DNA of 64,000 bases from contig JAFFJZ010000004.1 in assembly GCA_018340375.1 (NCBI GenBank), positions 20,248,001 through 20,312,000 on the forward strand. Direction: 5' to 3'. The position numbers were made by a program, and so were the translations under genes. Positions within the stretch are counted from its first letter, which is position 1, and the number at the start of each line of letters is the position of its first letter. Source of the DNA: Gonatopus flavifemur (lineage: Eukaryota; Arthropoda; Insecta; Hymenoptera; Dryinidae). The notes below the pieces were generated by a model. That model had not been told where the DNA came from. It did no database searches and saw only the letters and a program-made list of their open reading frames with translations. Positions 31,298 to 43,040 of this stretch are shown here, in pieces.

Positions 31298-32584
31298 TTA
31301 GGTGTACAAATAAGTTTCCGCGGTTTTTTATAAAAAATTAGGAATTTATTGTAAAGGAAAAGTACATTACGTTTTATTCAAAGTATTTTCCATCATTTGC
31401 CACTACTTTTCCCCATCTTTCTGGCAACATTCGGATACCCCGTCGAAAAAACTCTTCATCTTTTGACGCTATCCACAAATCTACCCAATTTTTGGTGTCT
31501 TCATATGATGTGAAGCGCTGCTCAGACAGACCATGTGCCATCGACCGGAACAGGTGATAATCAGAAGGGGCTAAGTCTGGTGAATACGGCGGGTGGGGTA
31601 AAACTTCCCAGTTGAGTGTTTCCAAGTATGTTTTTACCGGCGCCGCAACATGTGGACGAGCATTATCGTGTAAAAGAATAATTTTGTCGTGTCTGGAGTA
31701 GTAATGGGCGCGTTTTTCCTTAAGTGCCCGACTCAATCTCATCAATTGTGTTCGGTAGAGAGCTCCAGTAATGGTTTCGCTTGGTTTCAGCAATTCATAA
31801 TACACGACACCAAGCTGATCCCACCAAATACACAACATGAGTTTTTTTCCGTGAATATTCGGCTTAGCTGTCGATGTTGATGGTTCGCCGGGCTTAACCC
31901 ATGACTTTCTCTTCTTTGGATTATCGTAGTGAATCCATTTTTCGTCACCAGTGACTATACGATGCAAAAAACTCTTTTTTTTTATTCCTGGCAAGCAGCA
32001 TTTCACTCATGCATAATCGGCGTTCAACGTCTCTCGGCTTTAGTTCATATGGAACACAATTTCCTTGTTTTTGAATCATTCCTAACGATTTTAAACGATG
32101 TGAAATTGCTTGTTGAGTCACTTGTAGAGTAAGTGCAAGTTCTTTTTGCGTTTGGGACGAATCTTCCTCCAATAGTACTTCTAATTCCATGTCTTCGTAC
32201 ACTTTCGGCCTTCCACTGCGTTCTTTGTCTTTAACGTCAAACTCACCGTTCTTAAACTTTTGAAACCATTCCTGACAACTTCTCTCACTTAAAGCAGCTT
32301 CACCATATGCTTCTAGAAGCAATCGATGCGCCTCAGCTGCAGATTTTTTCACATTAAAGAAGTAAATCAAAAGTTCCCGCAAATGATGCTTATTCGGAAT
32401 AAAACTTGACATTTTTGCACGAAAAAAATTACGTGATGCTGATACGGAATCACTAGTGCTTTAAGGTTATGGTGTTGCCAGATGACTAAACTTGGGATAT
32501 TACGTTTTACATCTGACAATTTCTCCATAACCTTCTGGTGGGGCCATCTTTTGACAAACCGCGGAAACTTATTTGTACACCTAA
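31298..32584 (-). mobile_element. Mariner, mauritiana (Mos1)-like, copy A
   Basis: 1,287 bp with inverted termini TTAGGTGTACAAATAAGTTT and AAACTTATTTGTACACCTAA, flanked by TA (31,296-31,297 and 32,585-32,586). The AGGTGTACAA core resembles the Mos1 terminus. It encodes a transposase with one frameshift. A second copy is at 59,408-60,692 in the other orientation. Confidence 0.93.
31374..32412 (-). pseudogene. Mos1-like mariner transposase, frameshifted (9-A tract), W119C
   Basis: Read from ATG at 32,412 downward, the frame is a 345-residue-type mauritiana-subfamily transposase, the length of Mos1. The first part, with paired helix-turn-helix DNA-binding domains, ends early because an A tract at about 31,975-31,983 has nine A where eight keep the frame. 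The catalytic part continues in the next frame. In family numbering the catalytic residues are all present: D156 in VTGDEKW, D249 in LLHDNARPH and D284 in SPDLAPSDYHLF (D,D34D). The conserved tryptophan of the WVPHEL-type linker motif is cysteine here (CVPYEL), while copy B keeps W. It ends DGKYFE, as in Mos1. Not functional as written unless translation or transcription slips. Confidence 0.9.
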
Positions 32585-32859
32585 TAAAAAAACTCATTCT
32601 CGTAAAAAATGTGGCGTAACAAGGTTTTCCCGTTGTACAGCAGGGCTGGGGTGAAATTTTCATACGTCGAACCTCTGGCTTCGTACCGAAATCAAATTTT
32701 ATTTATAAAAAGTTCAAAATGTAACTAAAATCAGATGAGTATTCAATTGTTGAGTGCAATATCAATATCGTAGAGATGGATCAATAAGTAATTCTACTTT
32801 CGATATCACATCACGAAGTATATAATTTCCAAACTAAAGAACTCAGAAAATTGATAATG

Positions 32860-33330
32860 AAATGTGTAAATCCTCTAAAAATCTGTCACAATTTTGAAGC
32901 GGGATGCCAAATTGATTCTGGCTGTTTTTTTAAGTATCATGATCGCAGTTGGAAACTTTCATCATTTCGATCAGTCTATGCTGTAGGATACTGGATTCGC
33001 CAATACTGTCAGGAACTATCACATTCCTACGAAGAGTGAGAAAAACAAAATGATTTTCAATGTGTCACCACCATAAAGATCTATCAAAATCATCGTGGTG
33101 AAATCCATACTACTGCGCGTGAATCATGAATCTGTAATTTCGCGTAAGAACAGACTGCTAATGGAATATGTAAATCCTCTAGAAAACTGTCATGATTTTG
33201 AAGCGGGGATCCAAAGTGATTCTGGCTTCTTTCAAATATGATGATTGCAGCCAGAAACTTTCATCTTTTCGATCAGTCCACGCTGTAGGATACTGGATTC
33301 GCCCATACTGTCAGGAACTATCACATTTTG
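32860..33330. repeat. Direct repeat, two about 168-bp copies
   Basis: The segment from TGTAAATCCTCTA through TTTTGAAGCGGG to GTCAGGAACTATCACATT occurs at about 32,863-33,027 and 33,165-33,328, about 301 bp apart. The shared stretch includes GTAGGATACTGGATTCGCC. Both copies are open in one frame over about 40 codons, but the upstream frames differ. I do not recognise a protein. Confidence 0.65.
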
Positions 33331-33689
33331 GATCTAGTGATCGAATAACCGTCCTTTCAGATTCTGACTCAAATTTCAACTGTTTCCAACAGGCGTTGCT
33401 CATAAATAGAAATGCCAGTCAAAAATGCTCAATGAAAATCTTTGACCAGATCTAAGCGGTGCAAGCCATTCCCAAACGCAGTCAAATAGTAACTAAATAT
33501 TTTTTGAGTGTTCCAATGCGGCTATGCGGAGTCAAAAACCGCTCTAATACTGTCAGAAAATTTTTTTGACTGTTTCTGACAGCAATTTTCAGCAGGGCAC
33601 TCTTATGAGAAATGCTTTTCTCATAATTTTTCATAAATTCTCATAAATTTTGAATAAAATCTCACCATTTTTAAAAAAAAAAGACACTC

Positions 33690-33915
33690 ACAGGAATGAT
33701 TTCTTGTTATTACCATCATTTTATTTTTGACATCGATTTTCTTCTCCGAAAACGGATAGTATTCGATCAAAAAGCGATTTTGTTTGAAAGTAATCATATC
33801 ACGGATTATCAAAAGAAAAAAATATGATTCATGATTTTTGGTTAACGTAAGAACCTTTATTTCTTGCGAGAACCATTCTTTCTTGTAACAAGAAAAATTT
33901 TCTTACGCTGAAACT
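33690..33915. repeat. CACTCACAGGAATGATTTC element, related to 38.07-38.32 kb
   Basis: CACTCACAGGAATGATTTCT at about 33,687 is the inverse of AGAAATCATTTCTGTGAGTG at about 38,300. Both have AAGAAAAATTTTCTTAC-like words inside. Ends are not well defined. Confidence 0.4.
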
Positions 33916-33975
33916 ACATGAATATTCTTAGAGGCGACGCTTAACGATACGCCCCTCTCCCCTTGATTGGCCGCA

Positions 33976-34273
33976 TACCCTGGTGCAAGGGAAGCGTGTC
34001 ATAAAGAGTAACGGAAGCGTAAGCATGTTTCAGATTACTTTCCTAATACTTCTCATATGCTTCCTATCCACTCTTGGATTACGCTTCCGTGCGTAAAGCC
34101 CGGTTTCTATGAAATTGGGATTTCTTCGGATACGCTTCACACACTTCAAATATACGTTCGAACCACTCTTAATGTTCCACTTGACGCTCGGTATACGCTT
34201 AAATCCACATTCCAAATACTTTCCAACTACGTTCCTGACACTTTCTATTACACGCTTCCCTTTCACCAGGGTA
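33976..34273. mobile_element. TACCCTGGTGCAAGGG element (ACGCTTCC word)
   Basis: Left end TACCCTGGTGCAAGGGAAGC, right end GCTTCCCTTTCACCAGGGTA. ACACGCTTCC, TACGCTTCCG, ATACGCTTAA and similar words fill the interior on both strands. 298 bp. Confidence 0.7.
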
Positions 34274-34527
34274 CCGGCTCAGTGATTGAGTTTTCGAGGA
34301 TCAGTGAAGTGCAGTAAAACGTCTTGTGTTGGTGAAAATCAAAAAGTAAAGTGAATATTGTAACTTTGAAATAGTGATAATAAATAAATCAATAAAATGG
34401 ATGACGATGCTGTCACTACTGCGGTGGAATGTACTGTCGCCTTTTTATCACAAAAAGTATGGAGATGCCACATCTTACCGAGCATTTTGAAAGTAAGTAT
34501 AAGTATGAATCTCAGTTGATACCGATC

Positions 34528-34782
34528 ACATCCCAGATAGAAAACCATGCCCTAAATATTTTGTAACATAATGTGCCGTTAACATACTGTCATAAACTTC
34601 GTTCAGCTTGCAATGATGCATAAAATGTAAACATTATGTCTTCATTATGGTACCATCACCTCGTTTTGCTACCAAGAACAATGCTTTATGCGGAAACACC
34701 TTGGTACCATGATGCAAACATTTCTTGGCGTGAATGTCACCATTATGATGGCATTATTGAGACATTTTTCTATCTGGGATGT
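34528..34782. mobile_element. ACATCCCAGATAGAAAA element (ATTATG word)
   Basis: ACATCCCAGATAGAAAA and TTTTTCTATCTGGGATGT are inverted termini. The interior repeats CATTATG, CATGATGCA and GGTACCAT. It shares the CCCAGATA terminal class with the CCAAGCTTGG elements. Confidence 0.65.
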
Positions 34783-34818
34783 ACATCTAATCAATTCGAG
34801 GTTTGTGTTTATGTTGTT

Positions 34819-35055
34819 ACCCTGCTTAAAAGAATCTATTGAATCTGAGAAATGAAATTCAATGAGATTTGGTCAGAACATTGTCCAAGTTCAATCGTAA
34901 TTTAGTGAGATTTGGCCAGATTCAACGAGATTCACATGAAAGTTCTGACCAATCTCATTGAAAAATCGCCGGTGAGATTTGGTCAGAACATTGTCCACGT
35001 TTAATTGTAATTCAATGAGAATTGGTCAGAATCAATGGGTTCTTTCAACCAGGGT
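34819..35055. mobile_element. ACCCTGCTTAAAAGAATC element (GGTCAGAACATTG word)
   Basis: Left end ACCCTGCTTAAAAGAATC, right end GGTTCTTTCAACCAGGGT. GAGATTTGGTCAGAACATTG occurs twice directly and as ATGAAAGTTCTGACCAATCT once in inverse. Relatives at 2,930-3,414 and 12,065-12,265. Confidence 0.65.
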
Positions 35056-35578
35056 ATCGTGTTAAAAGCGTGTAAATCCGTGGTTAGGCGAACGGTATTT
35101 TCACTTCTAACAAATTTTTAGCATTGTCTGAATTAAATAGTTTATAGCTTTCCGCTTGAATGGTTATTATTATTTCAATCTTTAACGACAACTCAGTGCA
35201 TGAATTCTCGGAATGTCATCAAAACAACACAATGTCATCAGGTTTTCAAATATGCTATAATTATCTTTAGAAACATTTTTCAAATAAAAAATTAATGGAA
35301 GAATCAAAGCTCTCATAAGATTCCTTAGAAAATTTTTTTTGCTAACATTCCGAGAATCAACCTCATGAATCGTTGAGAATTTGAAAGAATTGGTTACTTG
35401 TAAACATTAAAAACTTACTAAGCTACATCTCAAGTGACGTACGCTTTTGTCAAAACGGTGAAAGTTATGTTCCGTTTCGTTTTTCTGTTTCATGTTACCG
35501 TAAATATTTGGTCACTGGACGTAATTCTAGGCATTCGTCGAATTTTGTTGAAAACTAGTCAGATTTGACGCATCCCTG

Positions 35579-36519
35579 CCCTGGCGAAAAAGTTTCACAT
35601 AATTTCTCATATGTTTCAGTATTTTTCCATATTTCTTATAATTTCTCATATATTTTCATGAATGTCATAAATTTTCATAATTTCTCAAGGAATTGGAACA
35701 TTTAGTATGAGAAATGTTTTCTCATAAGAAGTCATAATTTCTCATAAATGAAATCATATTATTTCATATATTTTCATAATTTCTCATAAAATTACAGAAA
35801 ATTTTTCATAAATATAATGATGACTATGAGATATGGTTTTTCATAAAAAGTCATGATTTCTGATCAAAAAAGTTACAATTATTCATAAATAAAAGTGTAT
35901 CATCATATAATTTTCTAATTTCTCAAAAGAATTGCATATATGTCTTAATTTCTTAAAAATTTCATACAGTTTCTTCTCGCATCCGTAAAGACGAGAAGGA
36001 TAATATGAAATATCAACACATAGGAAAACATAGAAGCCTGCTGAAGTAACTGATCCAAGTGATCCGGATCACTTGGATTAGCTACTATGGAAGGTTCCAT
36101 AGCGTCTTATCAAAACAATAAATGATAAATCTTATGTGACTTTATGAACATATGTTTTGGAGAGATTATAAAAAATTTGGAAATTTTAAAAGGGAATTGT
36201 TTTTCTTATAACAGCACCTCTTTTTTTGAAAAATGGTGAGATTTTGTTCAAAATTTATGAGAATTTATGAGAAAATATGAAAAATTATGAGAAAAGCGTT
36301 TCTTATAAAAGTGTTCAAACTCCTTCAGAAATTATAGAATTTTATGCAAAAATTAAGAGAAAATATGAAAATCTTATGAGAAAATTATGGAAAATTATGA
36401 AAACATTATATCTTATAATGATGTTCCAAATCCTCGAGAAATTATGGGATTTTATGAGAAAATTATGAAAAAAAATGATGAAAAAATATGAGAAACTATG
36501 AGAAATTTTTTCGCCAGGG
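35579..36519. mobile_element. CCCTGGCGAAAA element (TTCTCATAAT word), complete
   Basis: CCCTGGCGAAAAAGTTTCA and GAGAAATTTTTTCGCCAGGG are inverted termini. The outer thirds consist of TTCTCATAATTT and TATGAGAAATT words. The middle holds a distinct core with AGTGATCCGGATCACTTGGA. The left two-thirds recurs in inverse orientation at about 38,320-39,083. Confidence 0.75.
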
Positions 36520-36669
36520 TGGAGAAAGGTCAGAATAATTTCAAATAGAGCGGTGACTTGTTTCTGATGAAACTGTAACTTGAAAATTACAATTGCTCAT
36601 GAGATCATTAGAGATCTGAGATATATCAGATTCCAATTCATTATTCATAAGAGTCATTTATATTCTTAA

Positions 36670-37664
36670 CCCTAGAACTCGGGACTGGGTATCAAATGTA
36701 CCCCAGCTTGTCTTTAAAGTTATGTAGCTTTTGAACGGGTGATGTTATGGACCTCTAACTTGATCCATAATTCAATTTGAACTTTTAAGAGTGGGAAGCA
36801 ACACCTAAACCTGCCTGTTTGTGATAAACAGCGTTGTTGTGCAATCGTGAATGTGCTGTGGGGTGCATTTGATACCCAGTCCTGACTTTCCGTTTGGTTT
36901 TTAGGGGAGTGAGCAATTTTTTTCTCTGAATTGTACGTATAATTTGAGATGTATAGTGGCAAAATGAAAAGAATTCTCATTGTTGAATTTTGGTTTGTAT
37001 TGTCTTTTCCTTTTCTCGCGTGGAATGTAAATATTTTTGAATTTTCGTTTATATCATAGCATTACATTGCGATTTCAATTTGAAGTACTGTTGTCACATG
37101 CAAACGTACTATGTGTACCACGTTTTGTTTATATACGGAGTGTTCCGCTGTGATTCAGTTTTGAAGAAGCGATTGTAAATAGTGTACAAATTATTATAAA
37201 AGATTATAAAAGATGAGAGTACCATGTTTTTCCTACTGATTTCATCCTCTTGCACATCTCCTAATTTTCTCATGTTCATATGTTGAAATAAATATACTTT
37301 TTGCAGAATCGGCTAAAATGGTCATAAGTCTCTTGAAGATCAATCTTTTCCACGCAAAATTCACATATAGACAATCCAAATTGATTGGTTTTTAACAAAG
37401 TTATTCAACAATGAACAAAAAATTCATTTTTTAACGTTTTCGTGTGCTTTTTTCCAATAAAGTCAATTTTTCATGACAATACGTTTATAAAAACGAAATT
37501 TTAATTATTTATTCGTATTCCTCATTAAAAAACGAAGAAATTTCACTATTATACAATGCTTTTTCGTGCAAAAATAAGTGTGAAATCATCACTTGAAAAA
37601 TGGGGTACAATTGATAACCAGTCCTGACTGTGTGGTGACAAAAATATAGTCCTGACTTCTAGGG
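36670..37664. mobile_element. piggyBac-like TTAA element, non-autonomous
   Basis: TTAA at 36,666-36,669 and 37,665-37,668 flank CCCTAGAACTCGGGACTGGG and the inverse ending AGTCCTGACTTCTAGGG. The CCCTAGAA terminus and TTAA duplication are the piggyBac signature. The subterminal TGGGTATCAAATGTACCCCA and TGGGGTACAATTGATAACCA are also inverted. 995 bp; open frames inside are short and show no transposase motif. Confidence 0.85.
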
Positions 37665-38319
37665 TTAATAAAAAATATTATAAATACATTGTAAATTACA
37701 TTATATGATATATTGAGAATTCTAGATAATATTTATAATCATAATAATATATGTAATAAACATGTTTATTCTCATATTCATTGTATATTTTGATTTTAGA
37801 CGTTGAACTCGTCACATCCTTCTCCCGAAAAAAATGTAGTGAAAACACAACTGATCTATTCTTCGAAGATGAATTCTTCAATCATCAATTATTTGATGGA
37901 TTTTTTGAATTCATTATATTTGCCAATAATTGAATTTACATTCAATCATTGACCAATATGATAGTTTCGAAAAATTTATTCAATAATTGTGATTGTATCT
38001 CAATAATTGAGAGTCAAATTATTCATTAATGCTACAATCCTAAGCAATAGCCCAGTTTCTTATCTGAAAAATATTGATCATACTGACAAGAAAGTTTTCT
38101 TTACTCTTAACGCAAACTTCATTGCACATGGCGAGGTCAAGAATATTTTTCTTGCTTCAAAATTCAAAATTCTAACAGTGAGACTATCAAATTTTATTTG
38201 AGGTAAGAAAACTTTTTTCTCAACAGAAGAAGAATTAGGATTGCCCTTATATCGAGAATAAAATTTTCTCATTATAATAAAATTCGGGTTACAACAAGAA
38301 ATCATTTCTGTGAGTGGAG

Positions 38320-39083
38320 TTATAAAAAAAACAATTCCCTTCTAAAATTTCCAAATTTTTTATCATCTCTCCAAAACATCCCGTACAGCATTTCCCGGAC
38401 ATTTCTACGTTGCCTTTACGTTGCCTCCACGTGGAATCTCCGTTCATCCACGTTCTATCCACGTCCACGATTTATCCACGTGGAGTCCACGGGGACTCGG
38501 GGGATATGTTCATAAAGTCACATAAGATTTATCATTTATTTGTTTGATAAGACACTATGGAACCTTCCAAAATAGCTAATCCAAGTGATCCGGATCACTT
38601 TTCAACCAATCAAAAAGCTTGAACATTGATCCGGATCACTTGGATCAGTTACTTCAGCAGGCTTCTATGTTTTCATACGTGTTAATATTTCATATTATCC
38701 CTCTCGTCTTTACGGATGCGAGAAGGAACTGTATGAAATTTTCAAGAAATTCAGACATATATGCAATTCTTTTGAAAAATTAGAAAATTATACGATGATA
38801 CACTTTTATTTATGAATAATTGTAACTTTTTTGGTCAGAAATTGTGAGTTTCTATGGAAAATTATGACTTTTCATGAAAAACCATATCTCATAGTCATCA
38901 TTATATTTATGAAAACTTTTCTGTGATTTTATGAGAAATTATAAAAATATATGAAATAATATGATTCCATTGAGGAGAAATTATGATTTATCATGAGAAA
39001 ACATGTCTCATACTAAATGTTCCAATTCCTTGAGAAATTATGAAAATATATGAGAAATTATGTATACAACTTTTTCGCCAGGG
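38320..39083. mobile_element. CCCTGGCGAAAA element, inverted truncated copy
   Basis: The inverse of 35,579-36,235: it ends ACAACTTTTTCGCCAGGG, and its start matches the inner core (ACAATTCCCTT followed by AAATTTCCAAATTTTTTAT). Roughly the last 280 bp of the complete element are missing. A 124-bp CCCGTACAGC element is inserted at 38,380-38,503. Together with the complete copy it forms a pair of arms of about 650 bp around the piggyBac-like element. Confidence 0.7.
38380..38503. mobile_element. CCCGTACAGC element, copy c (124 bp), exact insertion
   Basis: The sequence starting CCCGTACAGCATTTCCC and ending GGACTCGGGGG interrupts CCAAAACAT/ATATGTTCATAAAG. The inverse, uninterrupted sequence at about 36,143-36,163 reads CCAAAACATATGTTCATAAAG on the same strand sense, so the insertion added 124 bp plus a duplicated AT. 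The interior repeats ACGTGGA/TCCACGT. Confidence 0.75.
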
Positions 39084-39744
39084 CGACTAAGTATGAGAAC
39101 ATATGGAAGTTCAAAAAGAACACCTAACCCATCAAGAAGAATTCATAATGAGTACAATGCTGAATACATTTTAAATATAAATGAGTTCAGTTTTGAATAG
39201 GTTATGAATCGAATTTTAGATATATTCTAACTTCAAAATGACTCCAATTTCTAATGAATTTCGAATATAGAATTGATTTTGCGACTGATTCACTATCAAC
39301 AATTACACAAGAGTGCAATAATTATGAACATTCGCATAGTTTAATGGAATTTTCATCAATTCCTCTTGAGAAATTAACCCTTGCCGCCTTTGCGAAATTT
39401 ATGGTAATTGCTCTATTATATTCAGCGATAACTGAATACTTTTTCTTATAATAAACTACTAAACTTCTTACAATATTAGAAACTTGAAAGGGGAATATTT
39501 CATGATGATGAATGCCCTGGTGAAGAAACCGGATAGCATCCGGGTTGGACCCGGAACGGAATGGTATCCGGGTGCATACGGGTTTTATACGGGTTTTTTC
39601 CCCCGTTTCGGATACACATATGGGTCTATACGGGTGCAGTACCGGGACTCCAAAGTGAGAATCGGACATGTATCCGGGTTTATTCGAGGCCCATCTGGGA
39701 AAATTTTCGGGAATAGATTTTGTATACAGGTGTATGAAGCTTAA

Positions 39745-40125
39745 GACGAATACGTATCCGGGTTCATCCGGGAGTGACACGGGAATGATTCACCGAAACT
39801 CATTTATAAGTCTCAATCGGGATCCGTTCCGGGTCTTTCCGGGTTTTATCTAGGGCAGTCTCGGACACATGGTTTTTTATACAGTCCTATTCTGGTTGTA
39901 CCCGAAAACCTTGAAGCTCAAAACGAATACGTATCCGGGTTTATCTGGGAATTGATTTATAAGTTTCAATCGGGTTTCGTTCCAGGTTACACGGGTTCTA
40001 TCTGGAGCAGTTTCAGAAATATGGTTTTCTATACGGGTCCATCCGGATTGTACACGAAAACTTTGAAGCTCACAGCGGATACGTACCCGGGTTCGTCCAG
40101 GAGTAATACGAGAATACATCTTGAC
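39745..40125. repeat. Tandem repeat, about 150-178-bp units, with inverted copies downstream
   Basis: GAATACGTATCCGGGTT at about 39,748 and 39,926 and GGATACGTACCCGGGTT at about 40,077 start three units. Each contains TTTATAAGTYTCAATCGG, TTCTATC and GCAGTTTC. Inverse copies run through about 41,930-41,700 beyond the central palindrome. Confidence 0.6.
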
Positions 40126-40244
40126 TTTTCCAGATGGAACCCGGATAAAGCCGAGCATATATCCGCTTTAAGCGGTGTAGATAACGAGTAGCAACCCGGA
40201 AAATCTGTATATGAAACCATTCTCCGAAAACTTTTTCAGATCGC

Positions 40245-41676
40245 ATCTACACGGAGAAAATCCTACACTGATGCTTACTGTGGGCCACACGAAAAGCTCG
40301 TGTGGTAAGAAGAAAAAATGTCCCCACATCACTGATTACTGTATTCACACGAACCGTTCGTGTCTTCACCGTAGCCACTCGTTTTCCGACATTAAACTTT
40401 CGTGTTAGTTAGACGAATCCGCTAACAGTAACCCAGTAAGCACAGTTACGTAAATGTTACATCAAAACTACATAACGTCAAGTAACCAGTTACGTAACTT
40501 GGAGGTCACATGTGAGTCACATGTGACTCACAATTTCCTACTCATTTACATAACCATGTGAGTAATACTTCTAGTGAAAGTACAAGAACATACGGAATGA
40601 TAATTCCAAAATAAATATCAGGTAAGTGATTATGTATGACACATATCATTCGTGAAAATGCATAACCTCTTCACATTACCTCTGAACGTTGCAAACACGA
40701 GAGAGAGAGGTTATCACAGTAGTCTCTAGTGCCAACACACTACTCATTCCCAGTAAACACCGAATGTCCATGTTACATAACATAGGAGTCACAAGTTACA
40801 TCACTTCAATTACATCAATGTAACATCACAGTTATATAAGATGTGCCTTCTATGTGACATAACAAATTTACTTACATGTTATGTAATTGATACGTAATTT
40901 TGCTACTTTGATGTGACAATACATTTTTAACTTCTCTGTTATGTAGCCCTTACATAACATTGTTACCCCAATTTTTGAACTTTGGTGTTCGAATATACAG
41001 ACAGCGATGCAGAATATCACGAAAAAGTCTTCATGATGCAATTATATGAAAAGTTAGATAATGGTGGTTGATGGTGGTTTTGGATGACCGCTATTTCATC
41101 TTACCATTTTACATTGCGAATTTATCGATTTTTGTCAATTGTAAGAAGATTGAAAAAAAAGTGAAGGTATTTCATTGTAAATGCTTCTACAAATAGATTT
41201 ATAAATCCTGGATAACTTGTAACATCCAGTTACATAAAATTTACGTAACAGTGTTTACTGGGTCAGCATTGGAGTAATATCGCCGTTACATTGCAGTTAT
41301 GTAGTATTTACATAAAGGTTCTGCTTTGTATTTACGTAACTGCAATGTAACACCGTTCCTCGCATGGCTATGTAAATGAGTAGGAAATTGTGAGTCACAT
41401 GTGACTCACATGTGACCTCCAAGTTACGTAACTGGTTACTTGACGTTATGTAGTTTTGATGTAACATTTACGTAACTGTGCTCACTGGGTTACTGTTAGC
41501 GGATTCGTCTAACTAACACGAAAGTTTAATGTCGGAAAACGAGTGGCTACGGTGAAGACACGAACGGTTCGTGTGAATACAGTAATCAGTGATGTGGGGA
41601 CATTTTTTCTTCTTACCACACGAGCTTTTCGTGTGGCCCGCAGTAAGCATTAGTGTAGGATTTTCTCCGTGTAGAT
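40245..41676. mobile_element. Palindromic element, two about 314-bp arms
   Basis: 40,245-40,557 pairs with 41,363-41,676 almost perfectly, from ATCTACACGGAGAAAATCC to the inner TTTACATAACCATG. The arms include paired CACACGAAAAGCTCGTGTG and GTCACATGTGAGTCACATG, which are palindromic themselves. The about 800-bp spacer repeats GTTACATAA, ATGTAAC and TTACGTAAC. An inner terminus AACCCAGTAAGCACAG / CTGTGCTCACTGGGTT suggests one element inside another. RNA from either strand would fold into a long hairpin. Confidence 0.8.
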
Positions 41677-41934
41677 AAATGTGGAATGAATGCCGATTGA
41701 AACTTCTGAATGAATTTCGATGATGAATTTTTGTATTACTCCCGGATAAACCCGGACACGTATCCGTTTTGAGCTCCAAGATTCCCGGGCACAACCCGAA
41801 TAGGCCAGTATAGAAAACCATCTTTCTGAAACTGCCCCTGATAGAACCCGGATACACCCGAAATAAATTTCGATTGATACTTATAAATGAATTTTGGTGA
41901 ATTATTCCCGTATTACTCCCGGATACGTAGAGGC

Positions 41935-41990
41935 TTTGTCTTCCACTGCGGGCAGGGTCCGGGTTCAATCCTCGCTGAGCGAACTTCCAA
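41935..41990 (+). repeat. tRNA-like fragment (B-box)
   Basis: GGGTTCAATCC at 41,961 is a good B-box, preceded by GGCTTTGTCTTCCACTGCGG and followed by TCGCTGAGCGAAC. Upstream DNA is the CCGGATA-word repeat, so only a T-arm-like fragment is present. Confidence 0.3.
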
Positions 41991-43040
41991 CGATTCAATT
42001 GTAAGTTGATTTTCATCGGTAATTAGAATAAGAAAAATCGTCTGCAACGCATATACCCTCGTGGAAATATATCTACGCCAAAAAGTACGAATAATTACGC
42101 GGAATAAGGCTTACTTGCATGGCATAAAAAGTTGTGAAATAACGTAGAAAAATATACGTGGTTTAACGCAGAAGTACGCCAGACTACGACACGGTGCTGG
42201 AAGGGCATAATTTTGGGGTAGTCAGGAGTATAAACGACAAAAGATGATCATGTGTTTGAGTACAAGTATGAAGAATATAAGAATATTCAAGAACACGATG
42301 ACACCGATTTCATTGAGGGACGGACACTGTAAAAAATTTTCTGAAAATTCAGATACTGGAGTGTCTGAATTTTCAGACTCGAGTTTCTAAAAGGCAAATT
42401 TAGATAAGGTTTTCTGAAAATTCAGATTTGATATCTAGAATATTATATTTAGATACCAAGTTTCTAAAAAATTAGAGAAAGTTTCTTCATGTTCATCACC
42501 AATACTTTGAAAATTAAGAATCTGAATAATTTAAGAAACTTACACTGAAAACATGCGCAGAATCGGTGCGCAGTGAATCGGCTTGCATTATTTTGTATGA
42601 CGGTCAATGAACGGTAAGTAAAGGTGAGTTGCAAAATCAAATTCAATATCATTTATTTTAATGAACAAATACTTACTGCACCAACAGTAATTACATATTG
42701 TGCGATGTAATTTGAGCCAAATTAATTTATAATGTGACATGAAATGTATTGTGGGATTCGGTAAAAAAAATGTTAAAAATGTGAAGTTAACCTCTTTGCC
42801 ATTGGAACAAAAATCGTCTCTGAATATGACAATCAGAAAATCTCATGACGGTGGTATGAATAAATGATTAAAGGAAGGATGATACATTGAGATTTTTGAA
42901 TTGAAAATGATGAAAAAAACATCCAATTTCTGAATCAGATGTTCTGATTTTTCGTGGATCATAACATCAATTTCAAGTAGATTTATATTCACTGAACCAC
43001 ATGAACATGTAGTAATTACTGCGATTAGTTTGAAACTCAG

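Noticed and set aside
39322..39780. 152-codon open frame on the minus strand
   Set aside because: Much of it translates the CCGGATA-word repeat; no recognisable protein.
41513..42016. 167-codon open frame on the minus strand
   Set aside because: It lies in the right arm of the 314-bp palindrome and the CCGGATA repeat; the same residues are read from the left arm at 40.2-40.4 kb.
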